Shown one piece after another: positions 35,491-45,756 of a stretch of DNA of 64,000 bases (position 1 is the first letter of the stretch; each line of letters opens with the position of its first letter). The translations under genes and the position numbers were made by a program. The stretch comes from Gambelia wislizenii (taxonomy: Eukaryota; Chordata; Lepidosauria; Squamata; Crotaphytidae), in contig JAUMIR010000004.1 in assembly GCA_030847615.1 (NCBI GenBank), positions 226,032,501-226,096,500 on the forward strand, given 5' to 3'. The notes under the pieces were generated by a model that was given only the letters and a program-made list of their open reading frames with translations, had not been told where the DNA came from and did no database searches.

Positions 35491-35983
35491 GCTTCGCACA
35501 CCAGATAGGATTTGATGCTTTGGGGTAGGAAGACCATTAAAGCCAGACTGCCAGAGAAGCTTTCAGGGGAATGTTTTTAATCCCCCGGGGCCAGATTAGA
35601 GGGAAGCTTCCAGCTGCAATGGCTGGCATGCTGAAAGTCCTGCCTCCCCTGGATGCTCATTGGTTGCCACCCAGAAGCCAATGAAAAAGGTTTGTGGACT
35701 TCAGGGAAGAAGATGAACAAGCTGGTGAGGAATATAGCAGCTCTCTTGCTGTCCACATCCCACAGATGGGCTTTGCTGATAAGTTAGGGGGGCTGTCACT
35801 TGATTTTAAGAAAATGCCAGTCATCTCAGAAATGCACAGCAATCCACAGATTGCTATTTATATATTTTTACAGGGCTGATTTTTTCCCCTATTATGTTCA
35901 GTCATTATCTGGTGTAGAAAATGGTGTAGAAAATGTAAGTACAAGAATAGCAATGAAAGAAAACAATGAAAATAATTTCATTA
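35491..35983. other. Unassigned intronic sequence
   Basis: Nothing recognised apart from the TA at 35982-35983 that flanks the next element. Confidence 0.4.
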
Positions 35984-38188
35984 CAGTCATCCCTTCACAT
36001 TCACGGGGGTTAGGTTTCCCAGACCCCTGCGAATGTGAAAAATCCACGAATAACAACTGCCCTCCCCCGCAAAAGCAACCACAGGGCCTCCAGAGGCCCC
36101 ATAGTCGCTTTCCCCTGCCTCCCCCTCCTTCCCAAGGCATTCACGGGGCCTCCGGAGCATCTCCGGGGGCTCTGTGAAGGCATCCCCGGCCCTCCCCCCT
36201 CCCTCCCAAGGCCTTCACGGGGCCTCTGGAGCGTCTCTGGGGACTGCGTGAAGGCCTCCCCAGCCCTCCCCCTCCCTCCCAAGGCCTTCACGGGGCCTCT
36301 GGAGCATCTCCAGAGACCCGGTGAAGTTCTCCCCTGCCCTCTTCCTCCCTCCCAAGGCCTTCACGGGGCCTCCGGAGGGTCTCTGGGGGCTCAATGAAGG
36401 TCTCCCCGGCCCTCCCCCCTCCCTCCCAAGGCCTTCATGGGGCCTCCAGAGCATCTCCAGGGACCCCATGATCACCTCCCCGGCCCTCCCCCCTCCCTCC
36501 CAAGGCCTTCACGGGGTCTCCGGAGCATCTCCGGGGGCTCCATGAAGGCCTCCCTGGCCCTCCCCTCCCCCTCCCTCCCAAGGCCTTCATGGGGCCTCCG
36601 GAGCATCTCCGGGGACCCCGTGAAGGCCTCCCTGCCCCCCTCCTAAGGCCTTCACGGGGCCTCCGGAGCATCTCCGGGGGCTCTGTGAAGGCCTCCCCGG
36701 CCCTCCCCCTCCCTCCCAAGGCCTTCATGGGGCCTCCGGGGACCCCGTGAAGGCCTCCCCGCCCCCCCCTCCCAAGGCCTTCACGGGGCCTCCTGAGCAT
36801 CTCCGGGGGCTCTGTGAAGGCCTCCCTGGCCCTTCCCCTCCCTCCCAAGGCCTTCATGGGGCCTCTAGAGCATCTCCAGGGACCCCATGATCACCTACCC
36901 GGCCCTCCCCCCTCCCTCCCAAGGCCTTCACGGGGTGTCCGGAGCGTCTCCGGGGACCCCGTGAAGGTCTCCCTGGCCTTCCCCCCCCAAGGCCTTCACG
37001 GGGCCTCCGGAGCATCTCTGGGGGCCCCGTGAAGGCCTCCCCGGCCCTCCCCCTCCCTCCCAAGCCCTTCACGGGGCCTCTGGAGCATCTCCGGGGGCTC
37101 CATGAGGCCTCACTGGCCCTCCCCCTCCCTCCCAAGGCCTTCACAGGGCCTCCAGAGCGTCTCCGGGGGCTCCGTGAAGGCCTCCCTGGCCCTCCCCCTC
37201 CCTCCCAAGGTCTTCACAGGGCCTCCGGAGCATCTCCGGGGGCTCCGTGAAGGTCTCCCCAGCCCTCGCCCTCCCCCTCTCTCCCAAGGCCTTCACGAGG
37301 CCTCTGGAGCTTCTCCGGAGGTCCCTTGAAGGCCTCCACGACCCTCCCCACTCCCTCCCCAGGCCTTCATGGGGCCTCCACAGCGTCTCCAGGGACCCCG
37401 TGAAGTTCTCCCCAGCCCTCCCCCTTCCTCCCAAAGCCTTCATGGGGCCACCGGAGCGCCTCCGGAGGTCCCGTGAAGGTCTCCCCAGCCCTCCCCCTTC
37501 CTCCCAAGGCCTTCATGGGGCCTCCAGAGCATCTCCAGGGACCCCATGTTCGCCTCCCTGCCCCCCCCCCCCGCCCAAGGCCTTCATGGGGCCTCCGGAG
37601 TGTCTCCGGGGACCCCGTGAAGGCCTCCTCACCCCCCCTCCTAAGGCCTTCACCGGGCCTCCGGAGCATCTCTGGGGGCTCTGTGAAGGCCTCCCTGGCC
37701 CTCCCCCTCCCTCCCAAGGCCTTCATGGGGCCTCTGGAGCGTCTCCGGGGACCCCATGAAGGCCTCCCCGCCCCCCCTCCCAAGGCCTTCACGGGGCCTC
37801 CGGAGCGTCTCCGGGGACCCCGTGAAGGCCTCCCCGCCCCCCCTCCCAAGGCCTTCACGGGGCCTCCGGAGCATCTCCGGGGGCTCTGTGAAGGCCTCCC
37901 CGGCCCTCCCCCTTCCTCCCAAGGCCTTCATGGGGCCTCCAGAGCATCTCCAAGGACCCCATGATCGCCTCCCTGCCCCCCCCCCCCGCCCAAGGCCTTC
38001 ATGGGGCCTCCGGAGCGTCTCCGGGGACCCCGTGAAGGTCTCCCCAGCCCTCCCCCCTCCCGCCCAAGGCCTTAACAGGGCCTCCAGAGACCCCGTGTCA
38101 CTGCTTTTGGGAGGGTGGGGGGCCCTCCCAAACCCCGTGAATATTCAAAACCGCGAATGCTAAGTTCGCGAATGTGGAGGGGCAACTG
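35984..38188. mobile_element. TA-flanked MITE whose interior has become a 2-kb minisatellite
   Basis: Left end CAGTCATCCCTTCACATTCACGG and right end (inverted) CAGTTGCCCCTCCACATTCGCG, with TA at 35982-35983 and 38189-38190. 'gaatgtgaaaaatccacgaataac' and 'gaatattcaaaaccgcgaatgc' are the subterminal phrases of a Tigger-type MITE. Only about 75-90 bp at each side are MITE; the rest is the tandem array. Confidence 0.8.
36060..38095. repeat. GC-rich minisatellite, about 73-bp unit, some 28 copies, hairpin in each unit
   Basis: The unit is roughly CCCTCCCAAGGCCTTCACGG followed by GGCCTCCGGAGCATCTCCGG, GG-(A/C)CCCCGTGAAGG and CCTCCCCGG. CCTTCACGGGG pairs with CCCCGTGAAGG and CCGGAG with CTCCGG, so each unit can fold into a stem of about 20 bp. 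Most units are 72-75 bp, some shortened to about 57-65 bp. Many overlapping proline-rich frames on both strands result from the absence of stop codons in the unit and are not genes. Confidence 0.9.
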
Positions 38189-38190
38189 TA

Positions 38191-39066
38191 TTTAATGAAA
38201 GCAAGCATTGGAAAACAATGTAGGTGTGATGTCCATTGCTATTTCTCTGAAAGAGAGGGTTTTAGCCCCAAGGCCCAATCCAGTGTTGAGGACCATACAT
38301 GCATGTGAATGCACACAATATACTTCCCACACACATACATCTCAATATGTTCTTACACCCTAGCCATCTCCATTGAGATTGCTGTTTGCCTTCTGTTACT
38401 ATTAGGTAAACAATTCTCTGATGGCAAATCTTGAAAGCCAGGGAAGAGTGTCCCCTCTCCTACCAGACCTACAGTCCAGCCGGGTTCCATAAAAATGGGG
38501 GGGGAGGGGCAGTGAGGTGCTGGTGGTGGTTCTGATGGCTTCAGAGCAGCAGAGGGATAGAGAGCATCTAGGGACCACAGACACTCTTGTTATGAATGTA
38601 AATGCACATTCTGACAAGGATTTTAACAGTTCATTCCTGAAAACATAAGAGAATATTCCTGCAAGAATCCTCCAGGAATTTGTTCCTTCAGTATCTTTGG
38701 ATTCTACCACTTTGGTCTCATGTGTGGATAAATTGACCAGCTTGGGTCTGTGTTATCAGGTTTATAGAGACCATTGAAAGGAAACTGTAGTTCTAAGACA
38801 GAGGGTATCTTAACATGACTAAAATGCCCTGGGTTTAAGAGACACTGTAAGGGCTAGATGCATCAATTTCTCAACCAGAGTGAGATACCTAGGTTGTATT
38901 GTTGTAATGGAGAAAAGTACATTGTAATGGCACAAGTACATTAATCTACTATGCTGTCTTTACATATAGGTATGATAAGAAGATAGGGTCAGACTATGAG
39001 GTATGTAGGTCTCAGTGCCTGGTTACAAAAAGCTGCTGTTAAAAAAATCCAAACTGGTGGCGTTGT
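38191..39066. other. Unassigned intronic sequence
   Basis: No gene or clear repeat. The 102-codon minus frame at 38402-38710 is unrecognised. Confidence 0.4.
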
Positions 39067-39288
39067 TTGACCATTGGTGGCGCAGTAGTTAAATGCCAGT
39101 ACTTCAGCCACAACGTTTCAAGTTCGATCACAAGGGCTCCAAAGTTCACTCAGCTTTCCATCCTTTCGTAGGTCAGTAAAATGAGTACCCAGCTTGTGGG
39201 GGCAATTAGCTAACACACATTGGAAACCGCTTAATGCAGTGTAGATGTGTAAAGTGCTATTGCTTAACAATTTGTAAGCCACTCTGAG
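39067..39288 (+). repeat. tRNA-derived SINE, second family, full length
   Basis: 'ttggtggcgcagtagttaaatgccagtacttcagccac', B box AGTTCGATCAC, 'taaaatgagtacccagcttgtgggggcaattagct', tail 'ttgtaagccactctgagag'. Confidence 0.88.
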
Positions 39289-39289
39289 A

Positions 39290-40700
39290 GATTTCCCTTG
39301 GGTTTTTTCTAGGCTGTGAGGCCATGTTCTGGAATAGTTTCTTTCTGACGTTTCATGGTGTCCAAACCCACATAGAACAAACCCCTCACTACATCAAAGA
39401 CTCAACTCACTTCATAGAAAAAATCAACATCGAACTGAAGCCTGGAGACAGACTGATCAGTTTTGATGTTGTCTCCTTGTTCACCAAAGTCCCCATAATG
39501 GACACCATGACAATCATCCAACAAATATTTCCTGAGGACATCACAGCCTTGTTCAAACACTGCCTCACCAAAGGCTACTTCCAGTGGGATAACGAATTCT
39601 ACGAACAGATAGATGAGGTAGCCATGGGCAGCCCCCTGAGCCCACGATAGCAAACTTTTACATGGAACATTTTGAAAAGCAAGCCCTGGAAACAGCACCA
39701 AAAAAGCCCACAACATGGTTTCGATATGTGGATGACACTTTCACCATTTGGAACCATGGAGAAGAAGATTTGGTCTCATTCCTGAACCACCTGAACAGCA
39801 TCCACCCAAATATCCAATTCACGATGGAAAAAGAGAAGGAAGGAACACTGCCATTCTTGGATGTCCTAGTCATCTGCAAACTAAGCCAACAGTTAGGCCA
39901 CAAGGTATACAGAAAACCCCCACACACGGATAGATACCTACACAAGAACTCCATTCCTCACCCAGGACAAAAAAGAAGCGCATTAAAAACATTGGTAGAC
40001 AGTGCAAAAAGGATCTGCGAACCCCACTGCCTGGAAGACGAACTGAGGCACCTAAACTGGGCCCTACAGGCTAATGGTTACTCCAGATCAGACATCACAA
40101 GAGCAGCCAGGCCCGGAAAAAAACCACAGGAATGAAGAAGAAAAACACTGCAGACTGGGCCAGCCAGAAAAATCAGCAGTAGCAGAACATGTTATAAACC
40201 AACCTGGGCACAAAATGCTATTTGAAAACACAGAAATTCTAGACCAGGCCAACAACTATCATGTCAGAATGCACAGAGAAGCTATTGAAATCCACAAACA
40301 CCTGGACAACTTCAACAGGAAAGAAGAAACCTTAAAAGTAAACAAAATCTGGCTCCCAATTTTGAAATACAATAGAATCAAAACTCAACGCTTACAACAG
40401 AATTCCACCCAGGGACAGGGGGATTCCCAGCAGATAATGGCCCATCAACCAACCATTAGCCAAACAGACACTAATGAGCCTTGCATTTCTATACCCAGAA
40501 ACTAACCATTCAATTACACAAATTTATATATCCTCCCCAACAGGGGTTCACAGCATATAAACTCCACACACACACCCCTAACCAACCATTCTCCAAGGAT
40601 GCCAGGCACAGATGCAGACGAAACGTCAGAAAGAAACTATTTCAGAGCATGGCCTCACAGCCTGGAAAAAAACCAGGGAAAATCTATGGATGCCAGCCAT
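39290..40700 (+). mobile_element. Penelope-like element with inverted terminal segment, broken
   Basis: The body at 39355-40505 encodes Penelope-type reverse transcriptase and the end of the GIY-YIG region; the 3' UTR is at 40506-40700. The first ~60 bases (39290-39352, 'gagatttcccttgggttttttctaggctgtgaggccatgttctgg...gacgttt') are the reverse complement of 40620-40690 in the 3' UTR, so the copy has an inverted terminal segment. Such inverted or pseudo-LTR arrangements are known for Penelope-like elements. Confidence 0.88.
39324..40505 (+). pseudogene. Penelope-like reverse transcriptase/GIY-YIG ORF, frameshifted and internally deleted
   Basis: The first frame (39324-39650) holds RT motifs 'LISFDVVSLFTKVPI' and 'DEVAMGSPLSP'. 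A frameshift lies at about 39644-39662. The second frame (39662-40135) holds 'ANFYMEHFEK', the catalytic YVDD at 39725-39736, and 'FTMEKEKEGTLPFLDVLV'. This frame then ends after 'KPQE'; the N-terminal part of the GIY-YIG endonuclease that should follow is absent. A third frame (40074-40505) resumes at 'HCRLGQPEKSAVAEHVINQ' and runs to 'LKVNKIWLPILKYNRIK'. The N-terminal part of the RT is also missing. The copy cannot encode a working protein. Confidence 0.88.
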
Positions 40701-40892
40701 GAAAGCCTTCGACTTCACACTCTGAGAGACTTTGTGGCTGAAGAGCAGGGTATAAATACCCAAATAAATAAGAATAAATTAATTTATCACAAATCATGGT
40801 ATTTGAATCCACAGTGCCCTTTAAAATTGCCTTCTTTTTCATTTCTCTAAGAGATTAGACTGCAGATTATTCATGTCAGTATACCTCCTAGG
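40701..40892. other. Short A-rich tail region
   Basis: 'cttcacactctgagagactttgtggctgaagagcagggtataaat' followed by an AAATAA-rich stretch looks like the tail of a SINE or LINE. Confidence 0.4.
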
Positions 40893-41255
40893 CAGTGATT
40901 TTTAACCTGTGGTCCGGGGACCCCCAGGGGTCTGCAGTGTCCTCACAGGGGGTCCACGAAGGCTTGAAGGCTGCTTGGTCCACCTCCTCCCTGCAGTGGA
41001 GTGGTCACATGACAGGAACTAAGGTGCTGGCTGGCTGGCTGGCTTGGTCTTCACATTGCTATTCAATCCACTCCAGCCACAAACTTGCAGGATGAAGCAT
41101 AATGTAATTATATTATTATTATCATCACGTATTGCTGCCATTATTGTTGTTGTTGTTGTTGTTATTGTTATTATTGAGTTAAGTCTTGGGGGCATCTATG
41201 GCAACAAAAGATATTTAAAGGGCGTCCCTGGTAAAGAAAAGGCTAAGAGCCACTG
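40893..41255 (+). mobile_element. hAT-like non-autonomous element
   Basis: Left end CAGTGATTTTTAACCTGTGG and right end (inverted) CAGTGGCTCTTAGCC fit the CAGTGGTTCTCAAC-type hAT termini common in vertebrates. Flanks share CCTAGG, a possible trace of an 8-bp duplication. The interior has (CTGG)n and (GTT)n runs. Confidence 0.65.
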
Positions 41256-41922
41256 ACCTAGGGTGTACTAGTGTACTTGTAAAACAATTCTCTCCCTTTT
41301 GGTTTCACGTAGCAAAATAGTCATGGAAGCATATTGCATTATGTGCCAAGAATTTGATGCCAAAGATAGAAAACCTGTGCTGGCTGACAGTTCATTAACA
41401 TTGATTCTTCAAAAGTAGCTCAGCAATTTTTATTTTTATCTGAATATAAAAAAATATTTTTTAAAAAATACTATGTCAAATGCAAGAAGAATTGAATGTA
41501 GTGGTCTTGTTAATAATGATACCTAAAATACAAGTAAAGGGAAAGTGACCTTTACCACTTCAGCTGTTTGTTGTTTTTTTAATTAAAGCCCAACCCAACA
41601 GGCAGTAGTACTAGATTTCCCATTCTTACTAAAATAAACTTTTATGGAGCAGAACAGAAACTTGCTAAAGTAAGCAAGAAGCTGCCTGAAAGTACATGAT
41701 CTAAGATTTATTTTTAATTTGTTTCTTTAACTGCTTCAGTCTATTATCCTATTCCATTCTTGTAACCTTTATATACGCTTCTGCTTCCAGTGTTCATATT
41801 TTCTTCCTAGTGATCTCTCATAATCATCTTTTGCAGTTGTTCTTACAGTAGTGGTATGACTGTGATGCAATAATCATGCAAAAGACTTAATACAGCACTA
41901 CCTCCCATATTCCTAGGAGATA
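41256..41922. other. Unassigned AT-rich intronic sequence
   Basis: Nothing recognised. Confidence 0.4.
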
Positions 41923-42358
41923 CAGTAGAACCCCCATATCCACTGGGGGTTGGTTTTTGTGGGGGGAGCATGGATACCGAAAACCATGGATAATAGCGAA
42001 CACCATTGAAAATAATGGGACTTCCAGTTTAAAATACCATAGAGTTGCCTTGGAGGACCTATTGTATGTTCCCAGATGTACTGTGGATACTAGAAACTGA
42101 AGATAATAGTGAACCATATTGAAATGAACAACTTTCAGCCCAAGCATGCCATAGAATCACTCTGGAGGACCTAGATATTCCTAGAGAGAACACCTCTCTA
42201 CACATTGCTAGGCCCTCCAGTATGACTCTATGGTCAATGTCTGGTGGAAGCATACCACAGAATCATGCTGGAGGACCTAGAAAATGCCAAAAGAGACCAT
42301 TTTTTTCAGATGGGGGTAAGTGAATCCTCAGGTACTGTTCCTGTAGGTACTGGGGTTG
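41923..42358. mobile_element. Tigger-related MITE with internal duplication, TA flanks
   Basis: Left end CAGTAGAACCCCCATATCCAC, right end (inverted) CAACCCCAGTACC, TA at 41921-41922 and 42359-42360. The unit 'ataatagcgaacaccattgaaaataatgggacttccag...ataccatagag...ggaggacct' occurs twice, and the palindrome 'tagagagaacacctctcta' lies in the second. Same family as 24558-24794. Confidence 0.65.
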
Positions 42359-42360
42359 TA

Positions 42361-43289
42361 TTGTATCCCTGAATCTCACAGGCTGATTGTAAGACTTTTG
42401 GCAACAGATGATAAATAGTTGGGTTGGGTCTGAGCTATCCATCACAATGTCAACTCTGTGAGTGGTATTGCAGCATATGTTTTGGGATGGGGGGCCCTGG
42501 TTTGTCTACATGGCCATTTAGAAATATATAGTGTCGTGTTTCTTTTAGAGGAGGTCATAAAGCATCAACTGGATGGGTCATATACAAGCAAGTTGAGGCA
42601 AATCCAGCATGTAGTCCTTTAATATTATAACTATCAGCTGTGGGTTGTTGTTTTTCCCCTCCCTGGAGCTGTGACTAGAAGGGATGGGTTACTTTTAAAG
42701 TTGGATTACTTGGGTTATGTGGAATGTGCCACCTCAAATACTTTTTACTGCTAAGTTGAAACAATAAATTCTACCCAAAGAAACAGATATTGAGTTGGGG
42801 GAGTGGTGCACTGGTTATTTTTCAATCCTGGGTCATTTTCCTGTTTGTACTACCGCCAGCTATGCTTATCCTGCTCAAGTTAATACCATACTCTACTGTT
42901 TAAATTAACAGGGATTTTCAGAGAGATCAGGTTCCAGATATAGGCATTCCATGGATATCATCTCCACTGCTAAATCCTAGCAATGGATACTCTTTGACCA
43001 CAAAGTAAAAGGAGGAGATTGAGTTTTTTGTGGTCCATGGTGGAGAACTAACAATTTTTTTAAATGTATCTTTTAATATTATTTTTTACATGAACCTGTT
43101 TGTACTTTAGAGCAGGAGTAGGCAACTAGAACCTGGTACAGGACACCCACATCATTATTTCCTGTACACCTTCCAGACTCCCACAGTCCATACTCAAAGA
43201 GGTGACCCAGAGGCTGAGGCTGCTTGTGGGATTCCAAAAGTGAAGAGGAATGGGCAGGGTGGCATCTAATGTAAGAATAATGCCCCCAG
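42361..43289. other. Unassigned intronic sequence with a possible hAT end
   Basis: 'gagcaggagtaggcaactagaacc' at 43111-43134 resembles a hAT left terminus; the right end was not found. Confidence 0.35.
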
Positions 43290-43349
43290 AGACCTCTAGA
43301 GACAAATGACCATGTGTATGGGGGGGGGGTGATTTGTCTCTAGAGGTCT
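43290..43349. repeat. Perfect 18-bp inverted repeat (hairpin)
   Basis: AGACCTCTAGAGACAAAT at 43290-43307 and its complement at 43332-43349, separated by 24 bases containing a G-run. Confidence 0.9.
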
Positions 43350-43365
43350 GTGGAGGCATACATAT

Positions 43366-43584
43366 AAAATTGTGCAGCTCACATGCAATATATATGTGTG
43401 TGTGTATATATATATGGGTTGCAGCACAATTTTCACCCCTGTTTTAGAGCCTAACCCAGGCAGAACTACTTTGGTTTTGCCAAATATATATATTTTAGTA
43501 TATATATGGGTTGCATGTGAGCTGCACAATTTTCACCCCTGTTTTAGAGCTTAACCCAGGCAAAACTACTTTGGTTTTGCCAAA
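43366..43584. repeat. Combined inverted (23 bp) and direct (61 bp) duplication
   Basis: 43366-43388 is the exact reverse complement of 43511-43533. 43424-43484 and 43524-43584 are direct copies exactly 100 bp apart with two differences. AT dinucleotide runs separate them. Confidence 0.9.
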
Positions 43585-45540
43585 GCTGCAATCAGTATCC
43601 AACACCATTGGTGTCTATTTCTTTTCTTCTTGGAAGTGTTCAAGCTAGAAGGGGAGAGGGGGAGTTTGATGAAATCCACAAGTCCTTTGTTCTTTTTGTT
43701 TCATTATTCTTTTTGCAGATTGTGCTGCCATAGCTCTTAATGCAATAACTTTAAAGAGGAGACCCCTTCCCCTGTCATCCCATATTTCTAGCACGGCTCC
43801 TTGAGTCTAGACCAAAGGGGCATCTTGTTTTACATCATGTTCTCGGGGTACTACGATCTCTCTGACTCATATTACTACAGTTTGCCTCTATTCACATAGG
43901 CATGCAAAGGTATTGTATCAACACAGAGAGAGATCCACTCTCTCTGCCATTCCACACTTGAAATCTGCTACAACTAGGGAGAGCAGAACCATTCTATCAG
44001 GGTGGAGACCAGGAGAAGTAAGAACATTCGGATCTGAATTATGCAGCTGCTGTTTAGCTCTGTTCCCATTCTAATTTATAACACGATTCTGCTCCTCCCT
44101 CTGCGCCCCCACCAAAGTCTATTAAACCTGTTTCCTTATACAGAACAGCTTCCAGTCATAATTGTAAATGTTCTTCTCCTACACAGGGAGCAAATGATGC
44201 AGTAGCTGCAGCTCACAATTCATTGGTTACTAAGGAACAAGGGAACACGATATGATTGGAGCTACACATGGGGTTATCGTAATATGTAATTTTAACCATG
44301 CAGGTAGAGCTTAACCTGTATAGGGAGATATGGATTGCAGGAATCAGAAAATAAATCCTGCATAGTCTCCTCTCCAGTGAATAGGCCAAAAAAAGAAAGG
44401 AAAGAAGGAGGGGAGGGGAGTGGAAGGGAAGGGAGCTTTCAACACCTGTAAAATCTCCTAGCTGAAAGAGAGACAGGTTTGACTTTTACTCTTGAACTAT
44501 ATAATATTTGTAAACTTTTGATAGGAACAAATCCCCAGTTTTGCTACTGGCACACAGGTTGGCTCAGCATGTCTTCCAATTTAACTCTGAGAATTTCTAA
44601 AGTTGAGTTGCACAGTAGAAAGAAGGTTGGAAGTAAATGTACTGAATTAAAATAGAATCAGTTTTTGCACTTGGTTCCATACACAACTATACATGCGTTG
44701 ATTCGTTTTTTGTGCTGTCTTAAATCAATGATGTACTTAACTGCTCCTGCAAATTGGTAAACCTTAAGTGGGAGAGAGATGTGACTTTAGAACTGCAGCA
44801 AAGTGGGCATGCACAGTAGTCAAAACAAAATCTGGATATTAAAAAGGATGAAAAATTACTGGTGCTTCAAATGTTGCTCCAATGAAACAGCATAATTCAG
44901 AACTTGAAAACACTGGGAGAATTTCTAATGGAAGTTCACGTATGTAGGGAAAGGAATATAGCAACTTGCAGAAGTAACTCAAGAAAAAAAAAGTATAAGC
45001 TGATAACATTTTTGCCATTCTGAGAGAATGTTTTTGTTTTATTTATTGTGCTGATCCCGCCTTACTACAGTTCAGTGTCCTCATCCAGTCTTTGATTCAG
45101 TATGAAGTTGTGCCAAATTACCTTAAATCTATCTGTACATAATGTTATGCCATCAAAAGCTAGGGGTGTTGATGCTACACTGAGTGTAACCTGCAAAAAT
45201 ACCCTTCGTGACATGTACAGATAACAAAGGTTTAAGTTACATGCTTTGCTGAGAAGCATTTGTTGATCTCCTATGAATATAAATGTAGAAGGGACAGAAA
45301 CAAGCTGATACTATGCATCGTTACCTGGAAGTAAGCCCTACCGCACTCACTGGGATTTGTTCCCAAGGGAATATGCCTGGAGTTGCAGACTGAAGGATAC
45401 ACAAACATTCTTACATATTATCTGGAGCTCCTTTTTATGGTATGACTATAAATTTAATAGTTGAACAAAATAGCAAAATAAAAGAAGTGTTACTGATTTT
45501 AGAGTACTTTTCCTTTCGCCACCCCCCCCTTACTGCTAGT
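43585..45540. other. Unassigned intronic sequence upstream of the ATXN1 exon
   Basis: About 2 kb with no recognised transposon. 44395-44435 is purine-rich. Proximity to the exon makes splicing or conserved elements possible, but none can be identified by eye. Confidence 0.4.
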
Positions 45541-45600
45541 ATTTTGATTTCTTCTCTCTTCTTTCTCCCCTTCTTTTTCTCCCTCTCTGTCTCATTCCAG
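45541..45600 (+). promoter_or_regulatory. Splice acceptor of the ATXN1 coding exon
   Basis: About 50 nearly pure pyrimidine bases precede a CAG at 45598-45600. It is the strongest polypyrimidine-AG in the region and sits 156 bases before the ATXN1 start codon. Confidence 0.85.
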
Positions 45601-45602
45601 AG

Positions 45603-45722
45603 ATGCTTGCAGAGGTTTGTGCTCACAGGGAGATGATTCCTCATGAAGTCTCTGGATCCCCTTCAGAAATCAAATGTGACTTTCCACTTGGCAGACTGAA
45701 ATCAGAGCCAGCTGGGCAGTGA
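45603..45722 (+). CDS. Upstream ORF of 39 codons in the ATXN1 5' UTR
   Basis: An ATG two bases into the exon opens a frame of 39 codons that ends in TGA at 45720-45722, 34 bases before the ATXN1 start and in a different frame. A second in-frame ATG lies at codon 11 (45633) and would survive use of the alternative acceptor. Mammalian ATXN1 has a long, multi-exon 5' UTR with several upstream AUGs that lower translation. This uORF could do the same here. Whether a peptide is made or conserved cannot be told from one sequence. Confidence 0.5.
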   Translation: MLAEVCAHREMIPHEVSGSPSEIKCDFPLGRLKSEPAGQ

Positions 45723-45756
45723 AGCCACAGAAGTGAAGGGCTGGGGCTGGTGAAAA

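Larger units (their letters stand above)
1..45600 (+). other. ATXN1: ATXN1 5' intron (continues upstream of the window)
   Basis: No host coding exon was recognised before 45601. Long 5' UTR introns are known for ATXN1 in mammals. Small non-coding 5' UTR exons could lie here and would not be visible to reading. The short open frames in this stretch fall in repeats or have no protein-like composition. Confidence 0.75.

Noticed and set aside
36060..38095. Regular repeats that might suggest a CRISPR array
   Set aside because: Units are contiguous with no unique spacers, and the context is a vertebrate intron.
35898..38163. Many overlapping proline-rich open frames up to 170 codons on both strands
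   Set aside because: They follow the 73-bp minisatellite, which lacks stops in most frames; all six frames are open at places and the repeats explain the composition.
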